Below are positions 33,487 to 40,834 of a DNA stretch of 54,836 nucleotides, one piece after another; within the stretch, counting starts at the first letter, position 1, and every line of letters starts with the position of its first letter. Where the stretch lies: positions 1 to 54,836 of the forward strand of contig CAKTPM010000011.1 of NCBI GenBank assembly GCA_934591705.1, written 5' to 3'. The notes beneath the pieces were generated by a model. It made no database searches, was not told where the DNA came from, and was given only the letters and a program-made list of their open reading frames with translations. A program made the translations under genes and the position numbers. Origin of the DNA: an uncultured Oscillospiraceae bacterium. GTDB lineage: Bacteria; Bacillota; Clostridia; Oscillospirales; Oscillospiraceae.

Positions 33487-35046
33487 TCAGACAGTCCAGG
33501 TGAAATTCCGGATCTTGTAATAGGTAGGAACATTGTCACCGACATTGATCCGATCGGACCACACGATGGCCACGGGTCTGTTGATCAGGGGCAGCATGGT
33601 GGCGGTGTCCATGATGATGGACCACAGCTCCTTGTAGTAGGTCATGCGCTCCTCGGTGTTGGCGGTGCCGGCACCCAGGGCGATCAGCTCCTCCATGCGC
33701 TTCCAGTCAAACTTGTCGCCCACGGTGTAGTTGATGACATACATACCGTTGGACTCACTGTGGACCTGCTGGCGGATGTTGTTGAAGTCGTAGTTGCCGT
33801 TGTCGCCGTAGATGCAGATGTCGTAGTTCTGGGAGGTCCATCTGTCAACGGCAGCGGAGACATCCAGGATCTCGACCTCGGCCTTGATGCCGACGGCAGC
33901 CAGGTTGGCCTGCACCACCTGGGCGGTCTTGGCGCTGTGGGTGGCGGTGGTGGTCAGAATGGTGCCGACGCTCACGCCGTCAGGATAGCCGGCCTGGGCC
34001 AGCAGGTCCTTTGCCTTCTCCACATTGTAGGCGTAGTTCTCGAAGCCGCTGGAGGGCTGGGTGGGGCAGTACTCGGGAACCATGTAGGTGTCCATGGCGC
34101 TGCCGTAGCCCTCGGTCACGGCGATGTTGATGTCTTCCTTGTTGATGGCATAGAACATGGCCTGGCGGATGAGATCATTCTCCAGGATGGGAGCGGTCTT
34201 GCTGGCATAGTTGATGCCCATCCAGATGACATTGTTGCCCTTGACCATGGCGCTGTGCTCGTCGCCGGCCTTGGCATACAGGGAGGCCCAATCGGACAGA
34301 GCCGCATCCTCATAGTAATCCAGCTCGTTGTTCTCATAGGCGATGACAGCAGCGGCGGAGTCGCCGAAGACTCTGTACTCCACCTTCTTGATGTCGGGAG
34401 CGCCCTGCCAGTAGCCCTCGTAGGCGGTGAGCTTGGCGCCGGTGGCCACATCGTACTCAGAGACATAGTAGGCGCCGGTGCCGGCGGTGTTGGGGATGGT
34501 GCCGAACTTATCGCCCTGCTCGGTGACCTCGTTCTGCTCCAGGATCTTCACGCGGAAGAGGGTGTGAGCCACGGGGGCATAGGCGTACTTCATGTTGATC
34601 ACGAAGGTCTTCTCGTCAGGCGCAGAAACGCTCTCGATCATGGTGGTCAGGTAGTTCATCTGAGGATTCTGGAAGGCCCTCTCATAGGTGAACACGCAGT
34701 CCTGAGAGGTCAGGGGCTTGCCGTTCTGGAAGGTCACGCCGTCCTTCAGGGTGATGGTATAGACCTTGGAGTCCTCGCTGACCTGGACATCCTGGGCCAG
34801 CTCATTGTAGTAGCCGCCGTGGGCCTCGTCCATGCCGTAGAGACCCTCATAGATCTGGTCGTGGAGCTTCATGTCGTGGGTGTTGTTGGTGTTTGCGGGA
34901 TCCAGGGTGGTGAACGCCGTCTCGGTACGCATGATGAGGGTCTTCTCGCCACCCTCGTCACCGCCGGGGTTCTTGTTGCCGCCGCAGCCGGTGAGGATAC
35001 CGAAGGCCATGGCCAACGCAAGGATCAATGCCAGAAACTTTTTCAT
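33487..35046 (-). CDS. dppA: Peptide ABC transporter substrate-binding lipoprotein (DppA/OppA-like)
   Basis: Extracellular binding protein of 519 aa (SBP family 5). The signal peptide ends in the lipobox LTGC (Cys21), so it is anchored to the outer membrane face. Family features are TLDPANTNNTHDMKLHDQIYEGL, YTITLKDGVTFQNGKPLTSQDCVFTYERA and WMGINYASKTAP. These proteins bind peptides or related compounds such as nickel complexes. AAGGAGA precedes the start. The substrate cannot be deduced, but neighbouring dipeptidase and deacylase genes suggest short, possibly modified peptides. Confidence 0.93.
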   Translation of the reverse strand: MKKFLALILALAMAFGILTGCGGNKNPGGDEGGEKTLIMRTETAFTTLDPANTNNTHDMKLHDQIYEGLYGMDEAHGGYYNELAQDVQVSEDSKVYTITLKDGVTFQNGKPLTSQDCVFTYERAFQNPQMNYLTTMIESVSAPDEKTFVINMKYAYAPVAHTLFRVKILEQNEVTEQGDKFGTIPNTAGTGAYYVSEYDVATGAKLTAYEGYWQGAPDIKKVEYRVFGDSAAAVIAYENNELDYYEDAALSDWASLYAKAGDEHSAMVKGNNVIWMGINYASKTAPILENDLIRQAMFYAINKEDINIAVTEGYGSAMDTYMVPEYCPTQPSSGFENYAYNVEKAKDLLAQAGYPDGVSVGTILTTTATHSAKTAQVVQANLAAVGIKAEVEILDVSAAVDRWTSQNYDICIYGDNGNYDFNNIRQQVHSESNGMYVINYTVGDKFDWKRMEELIALGAGTANTEERMTYYKELWSIIMDTATMLPLINRPVAIVWSDRINVGDNVPTYYKIRNFTWTV

Positions 35047-35166
35047 GCTGTTGTCTCCTTTTTTGTGAGATTTTGTGGACTGGGAATGCTGTTTATGACA
35101 AGCCGCTCATTTCTCGCCACACCGCGCAGCACTGTGCCGCGGAAAATGCCGCCATGTCTCAGGGGA

Positions 35167-35775
35167 TCAATACTTCTTGCCTTCCTTGTAGCTCTTCAGG
35201 TCCTTTTTCTTCTGATAATTGGGCATCTTGCACAGAAAGGTGCACCGGTCATCACCGCGGGTGAGGATCTTCTCCTGCACCACTACGGTATCCTCGTGAA
35301 AGGCCGTCCACATAGCGTGGTGGATCTCCTCGCAGTAGACCACGCCGGCGTCCATCAGGTCGTACTTCTTCCACAGGTCGAACATGCCGCACTCGTTGAG
35401 GTCGGAGTAGAAGCAGTCCGGCTCGAAGATCTGGCGGTTGGTTTCCTGATCGTCATCGCCCGGCAGATCGGAATATACATGCAGGTTGCGCATGTTCAGC
35501 TCCAGGCCGTAGTGAAGCATCCGCTCACGATGGGCGGTGCCGCGAATCTTGCCGAAGTCACGCAGCGCTCTTCTGACCACCTGCTCGCCCTCGGCGCCGA
35601 AGGAGTCGATGACGCGCTGGGCAATGAAGCCGTAGATCAGCGTGTAGAAATCCTTCATGATGGCGGTCTCGCTCTTGTTGTCGTCCATCTTGAAGTCGGG
35701 AACTTCCTTCACATAAGAGTCCTTCTGGAAGCCCTTATTTTCGGGAGCTACCTGCAGCTTTTCTTTCTTTTCCAT
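35167..35775 (-). CDS. L-2-amino-thiazoline-4-carboxylic acid hydrolase family protein
   Basis: Protein of 202 aa resembling the ATC-hydrolase family, named after the Pseudomonas enzyme that opens the thiazoline ring of L-ATC on the way to L-cysteine. I recognise the overall pattern (RALRDFGKIRGTAHRERM, FEPDCFYSDLNECGMFDLW, YCEEIHHAMWTAFH, DDRCTFLC). A conserved Cys/His set is present. No signal peptide or membrane segment is seen. It is the first gene of the dpp operon, 120 bp before dppA, and controlled by the shared operator. The real substrate is unproven; many relatives in gut Clostridia lie next to transporters and peptidases. Confidence 0.72.
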   Translation of the reverse strand: MEKKEKLQVAPENKGFQKDSYVKEVPDFKMDDNKSETAIMKDFYTLIYGFIAQRVIDSFGAEGEQVVRRALRDFGKIRGTAHRERMLHYGLELNMRNLHVYSDLPGDDDQETNRQIFEPDCFYSDLNECGMFDLWKKYDLMDAGVVYCEEIHHAMWTAFHEDTVVVQEKILTRGDDRCTFLCKMPNYQKKKDLKSYKEGKKY

Positions 35776-35895
35776 GTCTTAAAACCCATCCTTTCGTTGC
35801 TATATACCTCCGCCCTTCGCGGCATGGTAACGGTTGTGTTTGCCCGCCCGGCTGCCTCTCCCGTAAGGAGCTTCCCTTCGCCCCGGGCCGGGCAC

Positions 35896-35924
35896 TGTTG
35901 ATAATCTTTAATATACTGTCGACA
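35896..35924. promoter_or_regulatory. Putative operator at the ATC-hydrolase/dpp promoter
   Basis: TGTCGACA (35917-35924; TTGTCGACAGTATATT on the minus strand) lies over the presumed transcription start. A second partial copy TGTTGATA (35896-35903) is offset by 21 bp, two helical turns. Confidence 0.65.
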
Positions 35925-35934
35925 ATTTTTCTGT

Positions 35935-35963
35935 AGTTTATCTTTTTTTTGCAGAGAAGTCAA
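35935..35963 (-). promoter_or_regulatory. Promoter of the ATC-hydrolase/dpp operon
   Basis: On the minus strand TTGACT (35958-35963) and TAAACT (35935-35940) with a 17-bp spacer. The leader to the first start codon is about 150 nt. Apart from this promoter and its operator, the gap 35776-36193 holds only the hairpin at 36134-36163. Confidence 0.8.
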
Positions 35964-36133
35964 TATTCTATCCTCTAAACATTTCCATGAATATTTGTAC
36001 ATTTTGCCCATTTTCCTCCGGCATACTCCCAGGTACAGATACCGAGGCGGCCTTTTGTCCCCGGCGGGCGGACAGTCGGGAAAATACTTTGCTCCCGGCG
36101 CCGGGCGCTCCCCTGCCGGCGCCGCCGAAAAAG

Positions 36134-36163
36134 GCCTCCGGCGGCATAGGAGCCGCCGGAGGC
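36134..36163. repeat. Perfect 12-bp hairpin in the divergent intergenic region
   Basis: GCCTCCGGCGGC (36134-36145) pairs with 36152-36163 around a 6-nt loop. On the minus strand it is followed by CTTTTT, giving terminator form, but no minus-strand gene ends here. It would block antisense transcripts from entering the dpp promoter, or act in the deacetylase leader. Confidence 0.6.
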
Positions 36164-36193
36164 GCATATGCTCTACCGGTGATGCGATTGAAC

Positions 36194-36877
36194 ATGAAAC
36201 GGCTTGCCCCCCTGTGGGCCGCCCTTTTCCTGCTGAGCGCCTGCGCCCCCCGGGCGGATCCGGTCAGCGCCCCTCAGGAGGACATATGCGTGGCGCTGAC
36301 CTTCGACGACGGCCCCCACGGGGTCTGCACGCCCCGGCTGCTGGAGGGCCTGGCGGAGCGGGGCGTCCGGGCCACCTTCTTCCTCATCGGCTCCCAGGCG
36401 GCGGAGCACCGGGAGCTGGTGGAGGAGATGGCCGCCGCCGGCCACCAGATCGGCAACCACTCCTACGACCACGGCCAGCTGGACCGGATGGGCTGCGAGG
36501 CGGCTCTGGGAGACATTCAGCGCTGCGACCGGCTCCTTCAGGAGATTCTGGGAGCGGGCATCTACTGGGTGCGCCCGCCCTACGGCATCATCAGCCGGGG
36601 AGAGTGCGCGGCGGTGGCCGCCCCCCTGGTGACCTGGTCCGTAGACCCGGAGGACTGGCGGGTGCAGGATGAGGACGCAGTGGTTCGGGCGGTGGAGGAA
36701 AACATCAGCGACGGGGCCATCGTGCTGCTCCACGACCCCTACCCCACCACCGTGGCCGCCGCCCTGCGGATCGTCGATGATCTGCTGGCCCAGGGAGTGC
36801 GCTTTTGTACCCTGGAGGAGCTTTTCGCCTGCCGGGGCGTGGTGCCGGAGCTGGGGCGCATTTACCGCCGGGCATAA
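36194..36877 (+). CDS. Polysaccharide deacetylase (NodB-type), lipoprotein
   Basis: Carbohydrate esterase family 4 protein of 227 aa that would remove N-acetyl groups from peptidoglycan or a related glycan outside the cell. NodB motifs are complete: TFDDGPHG (Asp-Asp), HQIGNHSYDHGQLD (metal His pair), RPPYG and VLLHDP. The N-terminus MKRLAPLWAALFLLSAC is a lipoprotein signal. In-frame ATG 36182 is an alternative start; the longer frame upstream has no signal-like features and crosses the hairpin. It is a single gene convergent with secG. Confidence 0.88.
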   Translation: MKRLAPLWAALFLLSACAPRADPVSAPQEDICVALTFDDGPHGVCTPRLLEGLAERGVRATFFLIGSQAAEHRELVEEMAAAGHQIGNHSYDHGQLDRMGCEAALGDIQRCDRLLQEILGAGIYWVRPPYGIISRGECAAVAAPLVTWSVDPEDWRVQDEDAVVRAVEENISDGAIVLLHDPYPTTVAAALRIVDDLLAQGVRFCTLEELFACRGVVPELGRIYRRA

Positions 36878-36879
36878 AA

Positions 36880-36906
36880 AAACCGGGAGAGCAAAAGCTC
36901 TCCCGA
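36880..36906 (-). terminator. Terminator between the deacetylase gene and secG
   Basis: Stem CGGGAGAGC/GCTCTCCCG with an AAAA loop. On the minus strand it is followed by G and seven T, so it mainly ends the secG transcript. Confidence 0.88.
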
Positions 36907-36923
36907 TCTATTCTGTGCATGCA

Positions 36924-37166
36924 TTACATGCCGGCGGCGATCATGCAGTTGAGCACCAGCGTCAGCACCACGAAGGCGGCGCCCACCCACTTGGTGGCCC
37001 GGGCCAGCTTGGCGTCCATGCTCTTGGCCTTGCTCTTGGACATATAGGAGTCGGCAATGCCGCCGATGGTGCCGCTGAGGCCCTGGCTCTTGCCGGACTG
37101 GAACAGGATCACGCCGATAAGAATCAAAGCAACCAGAAGCTGCAGAACAACAACAAAAGTCAACAT
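36924..37166 (-). CDS. secG: Preprotein translocase subunit SecG
   Basis: Small membrane protein of 80 aa with two hydrophobic helices (about 2-23 and 55-76) and the SecG pattern FQSGKSQGLSGTIGG between them. It associates with SecYE and aids SecA-driven export. ATG 37166 is chosen because GGAGGT lies just upstream; the longer upstream frame is not signal-like. It is divergent from lexA. Confidence 0.92.
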   Translation of the reverse strand: MLTFVVVLQLLVALILIGVILFQSGKSQGLSGTIGGIADSYMSKSKAKSMDAKLARATKWVGAAFVVLTLVLNCMIAAGM

Positions 37167-37255
37167 GGGGATACCTCCAAATAATATTCTCACAGTACAC
37201 CAAAGCATAGCACACACCGGCGAGAAATGCAAGAAAAAATTTTAAAAAAATCATA

Positions 37256-37267
37256 GAACAAATGTTG
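37256..37267. promoter_or_regulatory. LexA (SOS) box upstream of lexA
   Basis: GAACAAATGTTG matches the Gram-positive SOS box GAAC-N4-GTTC with one mismatch. It overlaps the lexA -35 box, as expected for autorepression. Confidence 0.75.
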
Positions 37268-37293
37268 CAAGCTGTCAAGGGATGTGGTATACT
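37265..37293 (+). promoter_or_regulatory. Promoter of lexA
   Basis: TTGCAA (37265-37270) and TATACT (37288-37293) with a 17-bp spacer. Confidence 0.8.
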
Positions 37294-37326
37294 GTTTCTG
37301 TACTACTAGAGTAAGGAGGCAGAATC

Positions 37327-37956
37327 ATGGCGAGAACGACCCAAGTAAAGGGAAAAATTTACGACTACCTCTGCGAGTATATCGGCGAGAATGGGTATGC
37401 GCCCTCTGTGCGGGAGATCTGCCGCGCCGTGGGTCTCAAGTCGCCGTCCACCGTCCACTTCCATCTGCAGCACATGGCCGAAGCGGGCCTCATCAACCGA
37501 TATGCCGGCAAGGGCCGGGCCATTACCCTCCCCGGGCCCAAGGCCGCCCCTCAGCCGGAGGCGGATCGGGCGCCCCAGAGCCCTCCGGGCCGGGTGCCCA
37601 TCGTGGGCAATGTGGCGGCAGGCACACCCATTCTGGCCCAGGAGTGCATCGAGGACTACCTGCCCTTTGACACCGCCGGCCGGGACGGGGAGTATTTTGC
37701 CCTGCGGGTCCGGGGCGAGTCCATGCGGGACGCCGGCATCCTGCCCGGGGACCTGGTGGTGGTGCACCAGCAGCGGGAGGCCCACAACGGCGAGATCGTG
37801 GTGGCCCTGCTGGAGGACGAGGCCACGGTCAAGCGCCTGTCCCGCAAGGGCGGCGAGGTGTGGCTTCTGCCGGAGAACCCGGACTATCAGCCCATCGACG
37901 GCCGGGAGGCCAGCATCCTGGGGAAGGTGGCGGCGGTGGTGCGCACCTATTCCTGA
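37327..37956 (+). CDS. lexA: SOS repressor LexA
   Basis: Repressor/protease of 209 aa. The N-terminal winged helix reads VKGKIYDYLCEYIGENGYAPSVREI with SPSTVHFHLQHM as recognition region. A Pro/Gln-rich linker leads to the self-cleavage site Ala-Gly in NVAAGTP. The S24 catalytic Ser is in RGESMRDAGI and the Lys in ATVKRL. RecA-stimulated self-cleavage induces DNA-repair genes. Its own SOS box lies in the promoter. Start set by AAGGAGG. Confidence 0.97.
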   Translation: MARTTQVKGKIYDYLCEYIGENGYAPSVREICRAVGLKSPSTVHFHLQHMAEAGLINRYAGKGRAITLPGPKAAPQPEADRAPQSPPGRVPIVGNVAAGTPILAQECIEDYLPFDTAGRDGEYFALRVRGESMRDAGILPGDLVVVHQQREAHNGEIVVALLEDEATVKRLSRKGGEVWLLPENPDYQPIDGREASILGKVAAVVRTYS

Positions 37957-37971
37957 AAAGTTTTCCCTGCA

Positions 37972-38007
37972 AGGGCACTGCACGGCGGGTGCGGTGCCCT
38001 TTTTTTC
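37972..38007 (+). terminator. Terminator of lexA
   Basis: Eleven-bp stem (37972-37982 with 37990-38000, one G-T pair) followed by seven T. Confidence 0.9.
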
Positions 38008-38062
38008 TCTCCGCTCTTGGCATAGCCGGGCGGGCGTGGTACAATAGCCGGGAGGTGATCGC

Positions 38063-38593
38063 ATGGAACTGAAGGAAGAACGCAAAAGCAGCCAGCTCAT
38101 CTACCGGGGGCGGATCCTCACCCTGCGCCGGGACACGGTGACCCTCCCCAACGGCCGGGAGGCCGTCCGGGAGGTGGCGGAGCACCCCGGCGGCGTGGGT
38201 ATCCTGGCCCTGGACGGGGAAAACCGCGCCGCCCTGGTACGGCAGTACCGCTACGCCTTCGGCCGGGCCATGTGGGAGATACCCGCAGGTAAGCGAGAGC
38301 CGGGGGAGGAGCCCCTGACCACCGCCCGGCGGGAGCTGCAGGAGGAGGTGGGCGCCTCGGCGGCGCACTGGCAAGCCCTGGGAGAGATCATCCCCTCGCC
38401 GGGCTGCTACGGTGAGCGGCTGTGGCTCTACCTGGCCCGGGAGCTGACCCTGGGCCGGACCCACCCCGACGAGGACGAATTTCTGGAGCTGCAGTGGATG
38501 CCCCTGGAGGAGCTGACGGAAAAGTGCCTGGCCGGGGAGATCCAGGACGCCAAGACCATCATCGCGGCGCTGAAGGTGAGGGATGCTCTATGA
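38063..38593 (+). CDS. NUDIX hydrolase, ADP-ribose pyrophosphatase type
   Basis: Hydrolase of 176 aa with a complete Nudix box (GKREPGEEPLTTARRELQEEVG) and upstream QYRYAFGRAMWEIPAG. The Pro after the box (IIPSPGCYGE) marks the ADP-ribose pyrophosphatase subfamily, which hydrolyses ADP-ribose to AMP and ribose 5-phosphate. AGGTGAT precedes ATG 38063. Confidence 0.9.
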   Translation: MELKEERKSSQLIYRGRILTLRRDTVTLPNGREAVREVAEHPGGVGILALDGENRAALVRQYRYAFGRAMWEIPAGKREPGEEPLTTARRELQEEVGASAAHWQALGEIIPSPGCYGERLWLYLARELTLGRTHPDEDEFLELQWMPLEELTEKCLAGEIQDAKTIIAALKVRDAL

Positions 38594-38656
38594 CCCTCTT
38601 GCCATTTTTCCCCAAGGCCGGTATGATAGAACAACAAGAGCAAGGAGGACCTTCCC

Positions 38657-38920
38657 ATGAAAGTTGAAGTGAAAAAGCTGATCGTCGTGATCCTGGTGGT
38701 GGTGGCCATGGCGGCCTATTTCCTGCGGCTGCAGGGCATCACAGACATTCCCGGCCTCACCTCCGGCGCACTGGCCGTGGGGCTTGGCCTCCTGACCGGG
38801 GACATGCTCTCCCACCGGGAGAACAAGAAGAACAAGCTCATCGGCGTGCTGATGGCGGCCATGAGCATCCTGATGGTGCTGACCTGCGCCCTGGAGCTTC
38901 TCAACTACTTCGGCAAATAA
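38657..38920 (+). CDS. Small membrane protein of unknown function (87 aa)
   Basis: Two hydrophobic helices (about 8-24 and 61-83) flank a Gly-rich helix and a charged loop HRENKKNK. A strong AAGGAGG precedes the ATG. I do not recognise the family. Size and topology would also suit a holin, and the virion gene cassette starts 140 bp downstream, but two terminators separate them, so I treat it as a host gene. Confidence 0.7.
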   Translation: MKVEVKKLIVVILVVVAMAAYFLRLQGITDIPGLTSGALAVGLGLLTGDMLSHRENKKNKLIGVLMAAMSILMVLTCALELLNYFGK

Positions 38921-38928
38921 ACGGCGGG

Positions 38929-39007
38929 ACGGGGCGGAAACGCCCCGCCCCTTCTTAATTATAAGATATATGCTGATTTCCGAAAACTCCCGGCAGGGAG
39001 TTTTTTT
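38929..39007 (+). terminator. Tandem terminators before the virion gene cassette
   Basis: First stem CGGGGCG/CGCCCCG with a GAAA loop (38930-38947). Second stem AAACTCCC/GGGAGTTT (38984-38991 with 38996-39003) followed by more T. Together they isolate the downstream cassette from host transcription. Confidence 0.8.
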
Positions 39008-39011
39008 GTTG

Positions 39012-39036
39012 CCCTCCGGAGGGAAACTTTCCCTCC
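39012..39036. promoter_or_regulatory. Overlapping palindromes upstream of the cassette
   Basis: CCCTCCGGAGGG (39012-39023) and a 19-bp palindrome GGAGGGAAA-C-TTTCCCTCC (39018-39036) overlap 23 bp before the first cassette gene. They could be an operator. No consensus -35/-10 pair is visible nearby. Confidence 0.45.
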
Positions 39037-39058
39037 CTCCCCGCCGGAGGATGAGGTG

Positions 39059-39229
39059 ATGAAAATGGATGCGGAAATGATCTGTGACCGCTGCGGTGAG
39101 GAGATCTACTCCGGCGAGAGCCACTACTTTCTCAACGGCCAGGCGGTGTGCATCGACTGCGCGGGGGACTTTGCCCTGGAGCTGCTGGCTCCCTATCGGG
39201 TGGGAGGTGCGGCATGGCCGAGGATGTGA
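39059..39229 (+). CDS. Small four-cysteine zinc-ribbon-like protein (56 aa)
   Basis: Tiny protein with two CxxC pairs (ICDRCGEEI and VCIDCAG) that probably bind one zinc ion. GGAGG lies 8 bp before the ATG; an ATG two codons later is an alternative. Its end overlaps the next gene by 16 bp. First gene of the virion cassette; function unknown. Confidence 0.72.
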   Translation: MKMDAEMICDRCGEEIYSGESHYFLNGQAVCIDCAGDFALELLAPYRVGGAAWPRM

Positions 39230-39444
39230 TGACCTATCTCCGGGGCGCCTCGGAGCAGCTCTACCGGGCCGCCCTGGAGCTGATGAGCCGGGCGGGAAGC
39301 GGCCAGGAGGCCTCCCCCAAGGAGGTGCGGGAGCTGGCCGCCGCCCTGCGGGAGATATTGGCCCTGCGGGAGCTGACCGCCCCCGGGGACGCCCGGCGGC
39401 TGCAGGTGGTGTTTGAAGGAGGGGATGCGGCATGGAGCCGATGA
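39214..39444 (+). CDS. Small helical protein, possible small terminase subunit (76 aa)
   Basis: Helical, Ala/Glu/Leu-rich protein starting at ATG 39214 behind GGGAGGT, overlapping the large terminase gene by 13 bp. Position and size would fit a small terminase subunit, but no helix-turn-helix is obvious. The function call is positional only. Confidence 0.65.
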   Translation: MAEDVMTYLRGASEQLYRAALELMSRAGSGQEASPKEVRELAAALREILALRELTAPGDARRLQVVFEGGDAAWSR

Positions 39445-40820
39445 CCCTGCGCCTGGAGCGGCCCAACGAAAAGCAGGCGCAGTTTTTGGCCTGCCGGGCC
39501 AAGTACATCGCCTTCGGCGGGGCCCGTGGCGGCGGCAAGAGCTGGGCCGTGCGCACCAAGGCCAAGCTGCTGGCCCTGCAGTATCCGGGCATCCGGCTGC
39601 TCATCGTCCGGCGGACCTACCAGGAGCTGGAGAGCAACCACATCCGCTTTCTGCGGGCGGAGCTGTGGGGCATCGCGGACTATAAGGCCACCAGCCGGCT
39701 TTTTACCTTCCCCAACGGCAGCACCATTGAGTTCGGCTACTGCGCCGCCGACAGCGATGCCGACCGCTACCAGGGAGCGGAGTACGATGTGATCTTCTTG
39801 GACGAGGCCACGCAACTCTCCGAGCAGCAGATGCGGCGCATCACCGCCTGCCTCCGGGGCGTCAACGACTTCCCCAAGCGGGTGTACTTCACCTGCAACC
39901 CCGGCGGACAGGGCCACGGCTATATCAAGCGGCTTTTCATCGACCGGCGCTATCTCCCCGGTGAGGATCCGGCGGACTATGTGTTCATCCCCGCCCGGGT
40001 GCAGGACAACCACGCCCTGCTGCGGGCCCAGCCGGACTATGTCAAGCAGCTGGAGGCCCTGCCCCGGCAGCTGCGCCAGGCCTGGCTGGAGGGCCACTGG
40101 GATGTGTTCGCCGGGCAGGTGTTCCAGGAGTTCACCGACGACCCCGCCCACTACCGGGACCGCCGCTATACCCATGTCATCGAGCCCTTTGACATCCCCC
40201 GGGAATGGCGGGTGTACCGCTCCTATGACTTCGGCTACGCCAGGCCCTTTTCCTGCGGCTGGTGGGCGGTGGACTACGATGGGTGCATCTACCGCGTCGC
40301 GGAGCTCTACGGCTGCACCGCCTCCCCCAACGAGGGGGTGCTGTGGACGCCGGACAAGCAGTTTGCGGAGATCCGGCGTATTGAGCAGGAACACTCCTAT
40401 CTCCGTGGCCGGGACATCCGGGGGGTGGCCGACCCGGCCATCTGGGACAAGAGCCGGGGCGAGAGCATCTATGAAACGGCTCTGCGCCACCGGGTGTATT
40501 TCACCCCCGGGGATAACCGCCGCATCCCCGGCTGGATGCAGCTGCACTACCGCCTGGCCTTCGACGACGAGGGCTATCCCCAGATGTATGTGTTCCGCAC
40601 CTGCCGGGGCTTTCTGCGGACGGTGCCGGCCCTCACCTACTCCGCCACGGAGCCCGAGGATGTGGACAGCGCCCAGGAGGACCACATTGCCGATGAGACC
40701 CGGTATTTCTGCATGTCCCGGCCCATCGCGCCCCGGCGGCTGGAGGCGGCGCTGCCCCTGGAGGATCCCCTGGACCTGCACAGGCCATCCCCATACGCCA
40801 ATCAACACGGAAAAATATGA
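39432..40820 (+). CDS. Phage terminase large subunit
   Basis: DNA-packaging motor of 462 aa. The ATPase domain has Walker A GGARGGGKSWAV, Walker B VIFLDEATQL and the coupling motif CNPGGQGH. The nuclease domain follows from about residue 250 with YDFGYARPFSCGW (first acidic residue) and GVADPAIWD. It packs DNA into preformed capsids. The motifs are intact, so there is no sign of decay. Confidence 0.93.
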   Translation: MEPMTLRLERPNEKQAQFLACRAKYIAFGGARGGGKSWAVRTKAKLLALQYPGIRLLIVRRTYQELESNHIRFLRAELWGIADYKATSRLFTFPNGSTIEFGYCAADSDADRYQGAEYDVIFLDEATQLSEQQMRRITACLRGVNDFPKRVYFTCNPGGQGHGYIKRLFIDRRYLPGEDPADYVFIPARVQDNHALLRAQPDYVKQLEALPRQLRQAWLEGHWDVFAGQVFQEFTDDPAHYRDRRYTHVIEPFDIPREWRVYRSYDFGYARPFSCGWWAVDYDGCIYRVAELYGCTASPNEGVLWTPDKQFAEIRRIEQEHSYLRGRDIRGVADPAIWDKSRGESIYETALRHRVYFTPGDNRRIPGWMQLHYRLAFDDEGYPQMYVFRTCRGFLRTVPALTYSATEPEDVDSAQEDHIADETRYFCMSRPIAPRRLEAALPLEDPLDLHRPSPYANQHGKI

Positions 40821-40834
40821 TCAGGAGGGTAACC

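Noticed and set aside
33466..35901. 811-codon plus-strand open frame opposite dppA and the ATC-hydrolase gene
   Set aside because: Repetitive Val/Gly/His/Leu translation with no domain; the opposite strand has motif-rich genes.
38657..38920. Holin of the virion cassette
   Set aside because: Topology would fit, but it is cut off from the cassette by two terminators and no endolysin is near.
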